64,000 nucleotides of DNA from Gracilibacillus orientalis (GCF_900114645.1 NZ_FOTR01000012.1:1-64000), one strand, 5' to 3'; shown: positions 35,526-45,476, counted from the first letter of the stretch. The notes: generated by a model from the letters alone, not told the origin. Numbers and translations are program-made.

Positions 35526-36127
35526 TTTATATTATAAATTTTGAGGAAAAGTGTGAAGGGTTTTGGAATTGTGTTTCTCCTGATGCGATAGTTAGTAGTG
35601 CAGGTACTTTAATTGGCGCATTCTTTGGCGCATTATTAGCGGGATTGATTACCCTTTTCATCTCTAAAAGGCAGGATAAAGAAGCATATAAAAGACAAAA
35701 AAAAGAAAGAGAAGAAAGGTTTTTGGTTAATTATTCTTATACTAGACTTACTATAATTGTCTTAAAAGATTATTTTAAAGAAGTCTATGATTATATAAAT
35801 CAAAATGATGGTTATAAGGATAAGTTTACAAAGTTAATAAGTGACTTATCGATATACAATAGCCATTTCGATCATATTATAGCAGACAACTATACCTTTC
35901 CATCTCACAAAGTAAGGCATTTTATAAATATAAGAACAGCTTCCGCAAAAATATTTTCAACAATTAAGAAATCAAATTTAAATAAAAACAATTTACTTGA
36001 TACCAAATTAAAAGAAGAAGTTAATGAGAGTTTTAGGATTTTTATGGATGCTTATTTCAAATTAGAAGAGTACTATTTGAATTTACTAAAACAGGTCGAA
36101 GATAGAGAAAAAGAACACCATAAATGA
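35522..36127 (+). CDS. Accessory membrane protein with coiled coil, 201 aa
   Basis: One N-terminal transmembrane helix (about residues 25-48: SSAGTLIGAFFGALLAGLITLF) is followed by a basic stretch (KRQDKEAYKRQKKEREERF) and a long helical cytosolic part. TTG start overlapping the xtrA stop, with GAGGGGGAAG upstream. It is more AT-rich than the flanking phage genes. It lies where PBSX has nothing between xtrA and xpf, so it is probably a moron or cargo gene. No family is recognised. Confidence 0.65.
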   Translation: MIYIINFEEKCEGFWNCVSPDAIVSSAGTLIGAFFGALLAGLITLFISKRQDKEAYKRQKKEREERFLVNYSYTRLTIIVLKDYFKEVYDYINQNDGYKDKFTKLISDLSIYNSHFDHIIADNYTFPSHKVRHFINIRTASAKIFSTIKKSNLNKNNLLDTKLKEEVNESFRIFMDAYFKLEEYYLNLLKQVEDREKEHHK

Positions 36128-36209
36128 TTTTATCAACTATCTGGAGACGCTATAAGTAAGAAGTACATTAATGCAGGGAAAAGAAAAACGAGGGGGGGAA
36201 GAGTATTGA

Positions 36210-36971
36210 ATGAAATTGTGGATTTTAATAAATAAACCTAGAATTGTTATTCCCATAATTGCAATACTGTCTTTGGCTTTCGTAATATATTTTAAGAGTA
36301 ATTTCTCTTTAATTTTTTTTATTGTGATTTGGTCGTTCTTAATAGCAAGAATTTTAATATACACTTTGGACAAATATGATCATTTATTATTGTATATAAT
36401 TATTTTGTTACTATTGCCTTTTATTATATTATTTATTATGGCATTTAATCTTGTATTTTTACAAGATACATATTTTCTAAGTGATATGATGATATTGAAA
36501 TTAATTTATTCATGCTGCTTTCTTGTCCCAGTATTTTTAGCTATATTTGTAAATAAAGGGAACTTAGATAAATTAAAGCTATCTATCAATATTCAAATTT
36601 GTATTATAACAACTATTACTGCCTGTTTTTTTATTATAAAACCAGATTTGTATGAGAGTATATTTGATATAGTTTATAATGATTTTCAAGAGGAATTTAA
36701 CTTAGAATTACTTGAAAATCCTGAATTTATAGAAGACTTAGAAAAAGAAATAAAATCTAATGGAATAAAAATGGATATAACAAATCAAAATGGAGATTTT
36801 CTGGAACCCCAGGTTATTAGAGATGATTTAGAAGTTATATTAAAGAAAGAGCTAGAAAAATTCCTTGAATTATCCTTTCAATATCTTTTCTTACCATATT
36901 TGGTACAAGGTATATGGAGCAATTTGATTTTAGAAATTAGAAGGTACAAAGCCAGTCTTAGGAAAAAATAA
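36210..36971 (+). CDS. Accessory polytopic membrane protein, 253 aa
   Basis: Four or five hydrophobic helices fill residues 8-160. An acidic, probably amphipathic C-terminal segment follows (about 165-225), then a membrane-proximal helix and a basic tail (RRYKASLRKK). A G7 run (36192-36198) sits in the ribosome-site region upstream of the ATG and could vary by slippage. Strong AT bias and its position beside another membrane-protein gene suggest exchangeable cargo, perhaps superinfection exclusion; this is inference. Confidence 0.65.
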   Translation: MKLWILINKPRIVIPIIAILSLAFVIYFKSNFSLIFFIVIWSFLIARILIYTLDKYDHLLLYIIILLLLPFIILFIMAFNLVFLQDTYFLSDMMILKLIYSCCFLVPVFLAIFVNKGNLDKLKLSINIQICIITTITACFFIIKPDLYESIFDIVYNDFQEEFNLELLENPEFIEDLEKEIKSNGIKMDITNQNGDFLEPQVIRDDLEVILKKELEKFLELSFQYLFLPYLVQGIWSNLILEIRRYKASLRKK

Positions 36972-36994
36972 AAATAATGTTCTACCAGCCAACT

Positions 36995-37049
36995 GGAGGG
37001 CACTAATCGGAAAGTTGTAAAAGCAGCTTCTTGATTGGTGTCCTTTTTT
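36995..37049 (+). terminator. Terminator after the accessory membrane genes
   Basis: GGAGGGCACTAATC pairs imperfectly with GATTGGTGTCC across a 25-nt loop region, then six T residues. It ends the cargo transcript before the Xpf-like gene. Confidence 0.7.
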
Positions 37050-37106
37050 ATCGTTGCAACTTTTGTGCCTAAATCCGATATTTTTGCAACCAAGGAGCGA
37101 TGTAGT

Positions 37107-37598
37107 ATGAATAACTGGGCAGATAGATTGATTCGTGAATATGAAATAGGTAGACATGATTTAGCAACAATGAAAAATGAATTGGATCCAGCTAATCTAG
37201 CGGAACGTGAAGATAGAAGTAAAATTAATAGCATGATTAGAACCATGACAGAGTCTATCGAGTGGATGACGACAGGAAGAGAGCCAGGAAAGTTAAGGGG
37301 GGTAGATAAAAAGGCAACTTACCAAAGGCGTGCAATAGCAGACATGGATATGTTTCCATCACTTGACATTGTTCCAGAGGAACGTGAATTGGACGAAGAA
37401 GAGAAACGAGTTATCTTTAATATAATTGCAGAGTTATCGCCACGTGAAAGACAGTGTTTTATTATGAATAAAGCTTATATGATGTCTTATGCTGAAATCT
37501 CAGAGGAATTAAAAGTTGGACGGAGCACTGTACAAAAATACGTAGAAAGGGCAAAAAATAAAATTTCTTGTCGTGCAAATGTCATACAGTGTTCTTAA
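37107..37598 (+). CDS. xpf: Xpf-like sigma factor / late gene activator
   Basis: A 163-aa protein. The C-terminal third is a sigma region 4 type helix-turn-helix: LSPRERQCFIMNKAYMMSYAEISEELKVGRSTVQKYVERAKNKI in adjoining blocks (about residues 113-156). The N-terminus lacks a region 2, as in PBSX Xpf, the positive control factor for late transcription. It lies just before the terminase genes, which supports that role. ATG at 37107 follows AAGGAGCGATGTAGT; an upstream frame to 37035 runs over the terminator. Confidence 0.78.
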   Translation: MNNWADRLIREYEIGRHDLATMKNELDPANLAEREDRSKINSMIRTMTESIEWMTTGREPGKLRGVDKKATYQRRAIADMDMFPSLDIVPEERELDEEEKRVIFNIIAELSPRERQCFIMNKAYMMSYAEISEELKVGRSTVQKYVERAKNKISCRANVIQCS

Positions 37599-37651
37599 TT
37601 AGTGAAAGGGGTTATAGATAAAGCACGCATCTAGCAAGCGTAATATCTTTT

Positions 37652-37671
37652 TTAGACCTTACGGTCTTTTA
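37652..37671 (+). terminator. Terminator after xpf
   Basis: AGACC-TTAC-GGTCT with a following TTT, 54 nt after the xpf stop; a short but compact hairpin. Confidence 0.5.
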
Positions 37672-37770
37672 TATAAGAGCACTATATATCATAAGTACTA
37701 TAAAAAACAACTAATATGCAGGAATATCCTCCTTTTTGTCGAATTTATATTGATAGAGGGAGGTGTTAAG

Positions 37771-38031
37771 ATGAAAGAAGAAAAATATTATTATAAATTC
37801 ACTTATGTTGATGGGACAACAGAGGAGTTCGAACAAGATGATAATGAGCTTACTTCCAAAATTAAGGATTCAAAATCAAACAGAATTGTGATAAATAAAC
37901 ATGTTTTAATTAATTTTAATAATGTTATAAAAGTTACTACAGAAACGAAATCGGAAAGAGAAGAAAAAGAAAGAATTACTGAAGAAAAATTGAAAGTCGA
38001 CGCTGAAGCTATAAATAAAATAAGATTTTAA
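37771..38031 (+). CDS. Phage protein of unknown function, 86 aa
   Basis: Charged small protein: KYYYKFTYVDGTTEEF begins a beta-rich half, a central INKHVLINFNNVIKV strand block follows, then a Glu/Lys helix. GGGAGGTGTTAAG precedes the ATG. It sits between xpf and terminase, bounded by terminators on both sides. Confidence 0.65.
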   Translation: MKEEKYYYKFTYVDGTTEEFEQDDNELTSKIKDSKSNRIVINKHVLINFNNVIKVTTETKSEREEKERITEEKLKVDAEAINKIRF

Positions 38032-38036
38032 TTAGT

Positions 38037-38066
38037 TAAAAGCATCTTTTAAAAGGGTGCTTTTTC
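38037..38066 (+). terminator. Terminator before the terminase genes
   Basis: AGCATCtttt / aaaaGGGTGCT followed by T5, 8 nt after the preceding stop. Only about 50 nt remain before the terminase start, and no sigma-A promoter is visible there, in line with activator-dependent late transcription. Confidence 0.75.
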
Positions 38067-38114
38067 TTATACTCAAAACAAACTTAAATTAAGTCGGAGG
38101 TGGCGGTGATGTAG

Positions 38115-38849
38115 ATGGCAAGACCACGAAATCCAAAAAGAGATGAAGCATATCAAATATGGAAAGCAAGCAATGGAGAAAAGAAATTAAAAGACATTGC
38201 AGCTGAATTAGAAGTGTCATCTTCACAGATACGCAAGTGGAAAAACCAAGACAAATGGAGCGACAAAATGAATGGTAACGTTACGAAACGAAAAAGGGGA
38301 GCTCCTAAAGGAAGTAAAAACGCTTTAGGTAATCGAGGAGGTGCAGCACCAAAAGGAAATGCTAATGCTGTAACGCATGGATTATTTGCTAAGCATCTTC
38401 CGCAAGAAACCTTAGATATAGTAAATGATATGGATAGTATAAATCCATTAGATATACTTTGGATGAACATTAAGATGCAATTTGCTTCGATACTAAGAGC
38501 ACAAAAGATAATGCATGTAGAGAGCAAGGATGAAATGATCAAGGAGCTCAAAAAGGAGAAAACAACATCCAATGAAAATATGGACATTGAAGAAATAGAA
38601 TACGAATTTCAATTTGCCTGGGATCGCCAGGCTACTTTTATGAATTCTTTGAGTAGATCCATGAGTGAGCTCAGAAGTATGTTGAAGCAATTCTATGAAC
38701 TTGCTAATGCAGATGATATGAGATTGCTGGAGTTAGAGAAAATGAAACTTAGCATCGATAAAACGAAAGCTGAGATTGATAAGCTACAGGATGATGATAG
38801 CGACAAACCTATTGAAATCATGATCAAAAGAAAAGGTGAGGGCTCATGA
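38115..38849 (+). CDS. xtmA: Terminase small subunit
   Basis: A 244-aa PBSX-type small terminase that recognises phage DNA for packaging. The N-terminal helix-turn-helix ([24 protein letters not shown]) is followed by the typical basic [30 protein letters not shown] linker, here cited in parts, and a helical oligomerisation region. It overlaps the large subunit gene by 4 nt (ATGA). First gene of the packaging and head block. Confidence 0.93.
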   Translation: MARPRNPKRDEAYQIWKASNGEKKLKDIAAELEVSSSQIRKWKNQDKWSDKMNGNVTKRKRGAPKGSKNALGNRGGAAPKGNANAVTHGLFAKHLPQETLDIVNDMDSINPLDILWMNIKMQFASILRAQKIMHVESKDEMIKELKKEKTTSNENMDIEEIEYEFQFAWDRQATFMNSLSRSMSELRSMLKQFYELANADDMRLLELEKMKLSIDKTKAEIDKLQDDDSDKPIEIMIKRKGEGS

Positions 38850-40159
38850 TTGAAAAAGAAGTTAATCCTCACTTTGAAGATTTTCTATTTGATTGGTATC
38901 AGAAGTTTCAATTTCTTGTTGGTGGCTACGGATCCAGCAAGAGTTATCATGTTGCTCTAAAAATCATATTAAAGCTACTTGAAGAAAAGAGAACAGCGCT
39001 AGTGGTAAGAGAAGTATATGACACACACAGAGATTCAACCTTTTCTTTATTTGAAGAAATCATAGAAGACATGGATTTATCCCGTAAAATACGTTGTATG
39101 GGCTCACCAATGCAGATAAGATTTCCAAATGGCAGCAAAATCATATTCAAAGGGATGGATAAGCCAGCTAAGTTAAAGTCCATCAACAATGTATCACTGA
39201 TATGGCTGGAAGAGTGCTCAGAAATTAAGTACGAAGGTTTTAAGGAATTGATGGGACGTTTACGCCATCCATCTTTGAAGCTGCATATGATCCTTTCAAC
39301 TAACCCTGTTGGTGAGGACAACTGGACGTATAAACATTTCTTCCAAGACAGAATCAATAAACGTTATGTTTTGGATGATAAAGATCTCTATCGAGAGCGG
39401 ACCATGGTTATTGGCGACACATATTATCACCATTCGACGGCAGAAGATAACCTATTCCTTCCGGAGAGTTATATTGAGCAACTGGAAGAAATGAAAGAGT
39501 ATGATCCAGATCTTTATCGGATTGCCCGTAAAGGGAGATTTGGTGTTAACGGAGTTCGAGTGCTGCCGCAATTCACTAAAATGGAACATCGAGAAGTAAT
39601 GAAAGCTATAAACCGCATTGAGAAACCTTTATTTCGAGTTGGAGGAGATTGGGGTTTCGTTAACTCATACAATGCATTCCTTCGCTTAGCTGTAGACACA
39701 GAAAAGCAGATTTTATATATCTATTGGGAATACTACAAGCGGGGTAAGACCGATGACGAAACCATTGTAGACTTGGCAGAATTTAAAAATAGTGGCGAGC
39801 GAATTATTGCTGATAGCGCAGAACCGAAAACAATAAAATATTTTAAGAAGCAAGACTTTAATATGGTAGGAGCGCATAAGTTCCCTGGATCCGTACTTGC
39901 GAACATTAAAAAGATAAAAAGGTTTAAAAAAATAGTTTGTTCTGATGCCTGTGAAAATACCATCCATGAGTTAGAGGACCTTGTTTTTAAAAAGGATAAA
40001 AACGGAGATGTCATTGAGGATGAATTAGCAATTGATGCGCATACATTCGATGCTATGGCTTATGGATTAGATGGATACGAGGTTATTGACTTAAAAGATG
40101 AAGCACAGAAACAAGCTAGACCAACAAGGCAACGACCTTCGGGAGGGAGGAAAAGATAA
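38846..40159 (+). CDS. xtmB: Terminase large subunit, PBSX family
   Basis: ATPase-nuclease motor that packages DNA into the prohead. A Walker A-like GGYGSSKS is at residues 26-33 and the Walker B block LIWLEE near 116-121. The C-terminal nuclease part has GDWGF (about 270) and the late acidic [11 protein letters not shown] block. The length (437 aa) matches XtmB. It precedes the portal gene by 2 nt. Confidence 0.95.
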   Translation: MIEKEVNPHFEDFLFDWYQKFQFLVGGYGSSKSYHVALKIILKLLEEKRTALVVREVYDTHRDSTFSLFEEIIEDMDLSRKIRCMGSPMQIRFPNGSKIIFKGMDKPAKLKSINNVSLIWLEECSEIKYEGFKELMGRLRHPSLKLHMILSTNPVGEDNWTYKHFFQDRINKRYVLDDKDLYRERTMVIGDTYYHHSTAEDNLFLPESYIEQLEEMKEYDPDLYRIARKGRFGVNGVRVLPQFTKMEHREVMKAINRIEKPLFRVGGDWGFVNSYNAFLRLAVDTEKQILYIYWEYYKRGKTDDETIVDLAEFKNSGERIIADSAEPKTIKYFKKQDFNMVGAHKFPGSVLANIKKIKRFKKIVCSDACENTIHELEDLVFKKDKNGDVIEDELAIDAHTFDAMAYGLDGYEVIDLKDEAQKQARPTRQRPSGGRKR

Positions 40160-40161
40160 TT

Positions 40162-41694
40162 ATGTCAGAACAAACAGTCAAAGCAAGGGTTATCAAGGCT
40201 TCTGTTACTTCGTCCACTCAACAGTTATATAGAGATGACTTTTCCAATCAATACGGAGATATCCTAGAACCTCCATACAACTTAAAAGAATTAAAGATGA
40301 TCGGAGAGTACTCTTCTATCTTGCAGCAGTGTGTCGATGCGTATAAAACAAATATCATTGAATTTGGTATTGAACCGGAATTTAAAATTGATATGAATTC
40401 GGATGAAGTAAGGGACGAGCAGAAAGAGCAAGCTCGATCAGAGTGGACCAGACTTGATGAGTTTACTCGTTATTTAAACATGGATGAATCACCAGAAACT
40501 ATCCTGGGTTATGCTTTCGACGATCGAGAGAAAACAGGTAACGGTTACCTTGAGATAATTCGTGACGGAGTAGGGCTACCGGTTGGGATTGAATATGCGG
40601 ATACTCAATACATGCGAGTTTGTAAAAAGACCGTCCCTGAGGAAATTGAATACACTATATTAGAAAATGGCCAGGAAAAAAAGGTAAAACGATGGAAGAG
40701 ATTCAGAAAGTATGTCCAATTGATAGACGAAAAAAAAGTATTCTTTAAGGAATATGGGGATCCGCGCATCATGAACTCTGCAACAGGTAAATTCGATGAC
40801 AGTACTCCAGAAAACCTAATAGCAACCGAGATCTATCACATGAAGATTGGTTCAGGAACCTATGGAAAACCGAGATGGATAGGTAATATTATCAGCTTGT
40901 ACGGTGCAAGAAAAGCAGAAGAATTAAACCTAACGTATTTCACAAACGGAAGGCATATTCCAGCTGCGATAACAGTTTCAAACGGAAAGTTAGACGATAC
41001 CTCATTTGAAGCGCTACAGGATTACATGAACGACCTATCCGGGGCTGAAAACGCTCATAGGTTCCTTCTTTTAGAAGCTATGGGTACAACACAAGAGGAC
41101 CAAATGGGTGATGAAAAGGTTACTCCGGCGAAGGTGGAAATAAAGTCACTTGCCGAGATTCTACAGCAAGACGCGTTGTTTCTTGAGTATGATGAAAAAA
41201 CAAGGCAGAAGATACGTTCATCATTTCGGTTGCCACCACTATATACTGGAGAGTCACAAGATTTCAGCAGAGCAACCGCGGATACAGCACGAAAGGTAAC
41301 AGAAGAGCAAGTCTTTCAACCTGAAAGAAAGGGATTGGCAAGGGCATTAAATACTCTATTTCTGGAACCACTTGGTTTAAAATACGTCAAATTAACAGTA
41401 AACGGGGCAGATTTCCGAGATCCGTTAGAAATAGCAAAAGCACTTTATCCGTTAATATCTGCAGGATCGGTTTCGCCTAATGATCTACGTCCGTTAGCAT
41501 CCCAAGTTCTTGGTCAAAAATTAGAAGTGTTCAGCGAAGAGTACAACATTCCCTTTCAAGCAATGATGAAGGAGCAAGAGAGTAACCCTGTGTCCGATTT
41601 ATTTGCTGTACAAAAGTCTAAAAACAAACAACCTGACCTTATCAATCTGTTAAAAGATATGCGGGACGTACTTGAGGGGCTGCAGAAGTCATGA
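40162..41694 (+). CDS. xkdE: Portal protein, PBSX family
   Basis: A 510-aa portal that forms the DNA gateway at the capsid vertex. It shows the family pattern LKMIGEYSSILQQCVDAYKTNI (about residues 45-66) and FRLPPLYTGESQDFSRATADTARKV (about 355-380). It directly follows the large terminase, as in PBSX, and overlaps the MuF-type gene by 4 nt. Confidence 0.93.
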   Translation: MSEQTVKARVIKASVTSSTQQLYRDDFSNQYGDILEPPYNLKELKMIGEYSSILQQCVDAYKTNIIEFGIEPEFKIDMNSDEVRDEQKEQARSEWTRLDEFTRYLNMDESPETILGYAFDDREKTGNGYLEIIRDGVGLPVGIEYADTQYMRVCKKTVPEEIEYTILENGQEKKVKRWKRFRKYVQLIDEKKVFFKEYGDPRIMNSATGKFDDSTPENLIATEIYHMKIGSGTYGKPRWIGNIISLYGARKAEELNLTYFTNGRHIPAAITVSNGKLDDTSFEALQDYMNDLSGAENAHRFLLLEAMGTTQEDQMGDEKVTPAKVEIKSLAEILQQDALFLEYDEKTRQKIRSSFRLPPLYTGESQDFSRATADTARKVTEEQVFQPERKGLARALNTLFLEPLGLKYVKLTVNGADFRDPLEIAKALYPLISAGSVSPNDLRPLASQVLGQKLEVFSEEYNIPFQAMMKEQESNPVSDLFAVQKSKNKQPDLINLLKDMRDVLEGLQKS

Positions 41695-42599
41695 GTATGG
41701 TTGATAAATTATTAAAAAGCCTAAATGATTTTATTGCCAAAGCAGAGGATGAGGAAGACTTCCTTGACGATGTTCCTGATTTTCCGGGACTTGAGACATT
41801 GCCAGCGATTATAGAAGACTATGAAACAGCCATCGCAAGATTGTTGAGGGTACAACGTAAGCGTTTTGTAGATGCCTTTAATGGTTTTGTATCTAAAGAT
41901 GACAAACAAACACTAGAGTCCTTCCTTGTGTTTCTGAGAAGCGATTTGTTTGCATCAGATAGCTTCGCCGAAGAATTTGGAGAGGAAACAGCCAAGTTCT
42001 TACAGTTAACAACTGAGGAACTAACCAAGTCTATCATGGAGTCCATTGACAGAGATATTTCATTCGAGATTCTTTCAAATAGTACTGTTGATTGGATGCA
42101 AAGATGGTCCGGAGATTTAGCTGATCTAATGCAGCTAATCACCCACACAGCACTGGAAAACGAAGTACTGCAAGCTATTGAACTTGGTGAATCAATAGCA
42201 GATGTTGAGTTACGTATGAAGGAATTGCCTCAGTTCGACCGTAAGAGAGCGAGAGCCACGGCAAGAACAGAAATACTGACTGCTTCTAGTAGAGCACATT
42301 ATGAATCTTTTATGCAAAGCCCAGCTGTTAAAGGAAAACGATGGAAGCATAGCGGAGCTAAGAAAACTAATCCACGAGCTACACATATTGCAATGGACGG
42401 TGTAGTTGTACCAGTAGATGATCATTTTCTTGTTGATGGGGAAGAAGGACTTTATCCAAGAGACCCAGCATTCTCGGCAAAGAACAGGGTTAATTGTGGT
42501 TGTGTTATTGGTCCAGAAGTTGATGAAGTCATTTTAGGATTGTCTAAGGAAGAGAAAGAATCTATTAGGCAGGAAGTTTTAGCAGAATTGAATGGTTAG
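41691..42599 (+). CDS. Phage head morphogenesis (MuF-like minor head) protein
   Basis: A 302-aa protein. The C-terminal third has the MuF pattern RARATARTEILTASSRAHYES, KRWKHSGAKKTNPRATHIAMDG and NRVNCGCVIGP (about residues 190-280). MuF proteins are minor head components, sometimes ejected. The N-terminal 150 residues are helical. It overlaps the portal gene by 4 nt. Confidence 0.88.
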   Translation: MSMVDKLLKSLNDFIAKAEDEEDFLDDVPDFPGLETLPAIIEDYETAIARLLRVQRKRFVDAFNGFVSKDDKQTLESFLVFLRSDLFASDSFAEEFGEETAKFLQLTTEELTKSIMESIDRDISFEILSNSTVDWMQRWSGDLADLMQLITHTALENEVLQAIELGESIADVELRMKELPQFDRKRARATARTEILTASSRAHYESFMQSPAVKGKRWKHSGAKKTNPRATHIAMDGVVVPVDDHFLVDGEEGLYPRDPAFSAKNRVNCGCVIGPEVDEVILGLSKEEKESIRQEVLAELNG

Positions 42600-42611
42600 G
42601 AGGTGATAGTT

Positions 42612-42794
42612 ATGGAATATACACGTTCTATAGGAAATTATTACGAAACTTTTGAAGGTACACCTAAAGAGATAGCGGAACTTATTTCGATCTTAGATAA
42701 ACAGGAACGTGAAGTAAGCCAAGAGAAAATTAAATATCCTAACTTAACAAAGGTCAAACAGAAAGAAGTTGGAAAAGGTGAAGTAACAAAATAG
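42612..42794 (+). CDS. Small phage protein, 60 aa
   Basis: MEYTRSIGNYYETFEGTPKEIAELI then a charged tail. The pattern of a Tyr-rich strand followed by GTPKEIAELI is common in small phage proteins. AGGAGGTGATAG precedes the ATG. The function is unknown. Confidence 0.65.
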   Translation: MEYTRSIGNYYETFEGTPKEIAELISILDKQEREVSQEKIKYPNLTKVKQKEVGKGEVTK

Positions 42795-42806
42795 TAAGGG
42801 GGTGTA

Positions 42807-43073
42807 ATGGTGATCAACGTGGTGACAAAAGAGCAAATTGAATCGCTATTTAGTGGTTCGGAGGTCGAAGTTATGACTTTGTGGGATAAAACTACGGTAA
42901 TGTCCGTAAAACTTCCAAATGGATTCGTTATCGTTGAATCTTCTAGTTGTGTTGATCCTACCAACTATGATGAAAAGATAGGTTATGAAATTTGTTTGCA
43001 ACGAGTGTTTAACAAACTATGGGAGCTCGAGGGCTATAAACTCCAAAGTGAATTGAAAGGAGGTGAACACTAA
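42807..43073 (+). CDS. Gp49-like family phage protein
   Basis: An 88-aa protein matching the Gp49/66-type pattern: KTTVMSVKLPNGFVIVESSSCVDPTNYD, cited in part, then a closing KLWELEGYKLQ. The family is widespread in siphophages and myophages; the role is unknown. ATG or GTG starts are both possible; AAGGGGGTGTAATG is upstream. The stop is followed after 0 nt by the XkdF gene. Confidence 0.78.
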   Translation: MVINVVTKEQIESLFSGSEVEVMTLWDKTTVMSVKLPNGFVIVESSSCVDPTNYDEKIGYEICLQRVFNKLWELEGYKLQSELKGGEH

Positions 43074-44165
43074 ATGCCAAGAGAGTTAGTTAATGCGAAC
43101 ATCACCCACGTTTCATACGTGGATAAGGGAGCAAATCAGAAGCAATTCTTCTTTACGAAGTCGGATAAGCAGCCAGATTTTAAAAAGGAAGTTAAATTGT
43201 TTATCAACAAGGATGATGAAGATCAACAGCTAGTTTATGGGGTTGTATATGAGCCGGATGTTGAGGATTCACACGAGGATTTCATGACAGCTCCTGAAAT
43301 CGAGAAAGCGGCTCACGGATTCATGAAAGATGCCCGCAATATTGATAAGCAACATGACTTTGAATCTGGTGTAGGCGAGGTTGTCGAATCGTACATCGCT
43401 CCTGCCGAATTTCAGTTAGGTGAAGAAACAATCACAAAAGGATCATGGGTACTTGTTACTAAAGCAAGCGATGAAGTTTGGGAAGAAGTTAAAAAAGGTG
43501 AAATTACTGGTTATTCCATGGCTGGTACTGCAGAGACAATTAAAAAGCAAAAAAAAGAAAAGCCTGTTTCTAAGTCTGAAAACGATGAGGAAATGAAGGG
43601 CTTTTTTGATTTACTTAAAAGCTTTTTCGCAAAAGGAGAAGTTCGTGATCGTTACGAGGATAACCAGAAACGACGTAATTTATGGGCTGTATGGGACGGA
43701 ATGGAAGATACCTTCTACGAGTCTCTTTGGGACAACCGCACACCTGATGTCGCAGATTTCGAGCGACTAGAAACTGGTGTGCAGGATTTCCTTGAAATTT
43801 TACAAGAAATCAAATCATCAGGTGATGTCCTGAAAGCATTGAAAGAGAAACCAGAAACAATTGGAAAGGGTGAAGGCGAAATGAAAAAGGAAGATATAGA
43901 AAAGCTTCTTGACGACAAATTGAATCCAATCACAAAGCGTTTGGATGCCATCGATAAGGAAGATCAGGGCGAGGGGCAAGAATCGATAGAAGGTGAGGAA
44001 GACGACGTATTGAAACAACTTTCCTCTGTTCTGGATGAGAAGTTGAGTCCAATCACTAAACGTCTTGAAACTGTGGAAAAGGCAAGAGGAATTTCTAAAC
44101 AGGCAGATCAAGATGAAAATAATCAAGAGCCTGTTAAAAAGCATTATTTAGAAGGGATTCTGTAA
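43074..44165 (+). CDS. xkdF: XkdF-type prohead protease / scaffold
   Basis: A 363-aa protein. The XkdF protease-like domain fills about residues 1-160 (VSYVDKGANQKQFFF, LVYGVVYEPDVEDSHEDFMTA, DKQHDFESGVGEVVESYI, KGEITGYSMAG). The second half, rich in Glu/Lys helices with repeated KLDDKLNPITKRLDAIDK-like units, resembles a scaffold. The combination suggests a self-removing scaffold for capsid assembly, as known for related phages. Confidence 0.88.
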   Translation: MPRELVNANITHVSYVDKGANQKQFFFTKSDKQPDFKKEVKLFINKDDEDQQLVYGVVYEPDVEDSHEDFMTAPEIEKAAHGFMKDARNIDKQHDFESGVGEVVESYIAPAEFQLGEETITKGSWVLVTKASDEVWEEVKKGEITGYSMAGTAETIKKQKKEKPVSKSENDEEMKGFFDLLKSFFAKGEVRDRYEDNQKRRNLWAVWDGMEDTFYESLWDNRTPDVADFERLETGVQDFLEILQEIKSSGDVLKALKEKPETIGKGEGEMKKEDIEKLLDDKLNPITKRLDAIDKEDQGEGQESIEGEEDDVLKQLSSVLDEKLSPITKRLETVEKARGISKQADQDENNQEPVKKHYLEGIL

Positions 44166-44194
44166 AAGGAATCCGATAAAAGGAGGAAAAATAA

Positions 44195-45145
44195 ATGCCG
44201 ACAAATCAGCAGATCATGAAAACTATTACAACTGGTTCTATTACTTCCGGATTACTTAGTCCGGAGCAGGCTCAAAAATTTATTCAACAGACTTTTGAAT
44301 CTACTGCACTAGGTGGATTAATTCGTAAGGAAACGCGTAAAGCAAAAACAGGGGAAATTGATAAAATCGGTATCGATTCTCGTATTTTACGTAAGAAAAC
44401 AGAGAACACAGATGACGGGTACCGTGCAAAAACTAAATTTAGCAAGGTAGAATATGCGACTACTGCAGTTCGTTTACCTTGGGAAATTACTGAAGAATCT
44501 TTAAATGAAAACATCGAGGGTCAAAACTTTGAGGACATCACCACTAAACTGATGACTACTCAATTAGGTGTTGATCTTGAGGACATTTATATCAACGGCG
44601 ATGAAGATACACCTTCTGATGATGAAGATTACGACTTCTTAAAAATCAATAACGGATGGTTGCAGCAACTTAAAACAGGTTCACACATCGAGGATCGTTC
44701 TGCCAAAAACAGTGGGGCAATTTCCCTTGATGTTTTTTATGATGCGTTGGAACAAATGCCGAACAAGTTTAATGATGGGACATTGAAATGGTTGGTCGCT
44801 CCATCCACTAAACAAAAATGGGAACAATATTTATTAAATCAAAGCATCAACAATGGCGGAGGATTATCTGACTCTGTCATGAGAGCGCCAGCAGGTATTG
44901 AATTCGTTCCAGTTCCGCGGATGCCAGCAGACAAAATCTTGCTGTCTAATCCTCGAAATCTTGGCGTTGTTAATACTTATGATGTGAAAATTCGTAAGAC
45001 GACAGAGGGAGAAAAAGCGATCATGCAGGATAAGCGTTTTTATGTTGTTCATCTTGACTTTGATCCTGTTATTGAGGAAAAAGACGCAACAGTTCTTGTT
45101 AAAGGAATACTTCAACCTGCAGGAGACGGAGGTGCCACTGAATGA
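44195..45145 (+). CDS. xkdG: Major capsid protein, XkdG-like
   Basis: A 316-aa protein with an HK97-fold capsid pattern: an N-terminal helix region (TITTGSITSGLLSPEQAQKFIQQ), the ALGGLIRKETRKAKTGEIDKIG block, then YATTAVRLPWEITEESLNENI. GGAGGAAAAATAA precedes the ATG. Its position behind the protease/scaffold gene is canonical. It overlaps the next gene by 4 nt. Confidence 0.92.
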   Translation: MPTNQQIMKTITTGSITSGLLSPEQAQKFIQQTFESTALGGLIRKETRKAKTGEIDKIGIDSRILRKKTENTDDGYRAKTKFSKVEYATTAVRLPWEITEESLNENIEGQNFEDITTKLMTTQLGVDLEDIYINGDEDTPSDDEDYDFLKINNGWLQQLKTGSHIEDRSAKNSGAISLDVFYDALEQMPNKFNDGTLKWLVAPSTKQKWEQYLLNQSINNGGGLSDSVMRAPAGIEFVPVPRMPADKILLSNPRNLGVVNTYDVKIRKTTEGEKAIMQDKRFYVVHLDFDPVIEEKDATVLVKGILQPAGDGGATE

Positions 45146-45471
45146 TTAAGTTAAAACTTAAAAATGCCTTGTCATATAATGGTGTCGTTTCTGCTAATGA
45201 AAAGAGTCCTTTTGTTGAGGTTAAATCTAAGGAAGCGGCTGACAAGGCAGTTAAAACTGGTTATTTCGAGGTTGTGGAAGAGCAAGAACCAAAAGAACCA
45301 AAGGAGCCAGAGGTTCATACAAAGGCAAGTTTAAAAAAGCTTAATAAAGAACAACAAGAAGCAATAATCTCTCAAGCGGGTTGGGACCCATCTACTGCCA
45401 AAAATGAGGAAGATCGTATTTCTTTTATTCTAGAAATACAGGATTCAAATCCAACAGAGACAGAGGAGTGA
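45142..45471 (+). CDS. YqbF-like head protein with LEM-like C-terminus
   Basis: A 109-aa protein. The N-terminal half (residues 1-47) has the YqbF-type beta pattern (SYNGVVSANEKSPFVEVKSKEAADKAVKTGYFEV). A Glu/Pro linker leads to a helical HeH/LEM-like end (ASLKKLNKEQQEAIISQAG). In skin, yqbF follows the capsid gene as here. The function is unknown. Confidence 0.75.
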   Translation: MIKLKLKNALSYNGVVSANEKSPFVEVKSKEAADKAVKTGYFEVVEEQEPKEPKEPEVHTKASLKKLNKEQQEAIISQAGWDPSTAKNEEDRISFILEIQDSNPTETEE

Positions 45472-45476
45472 TGATT

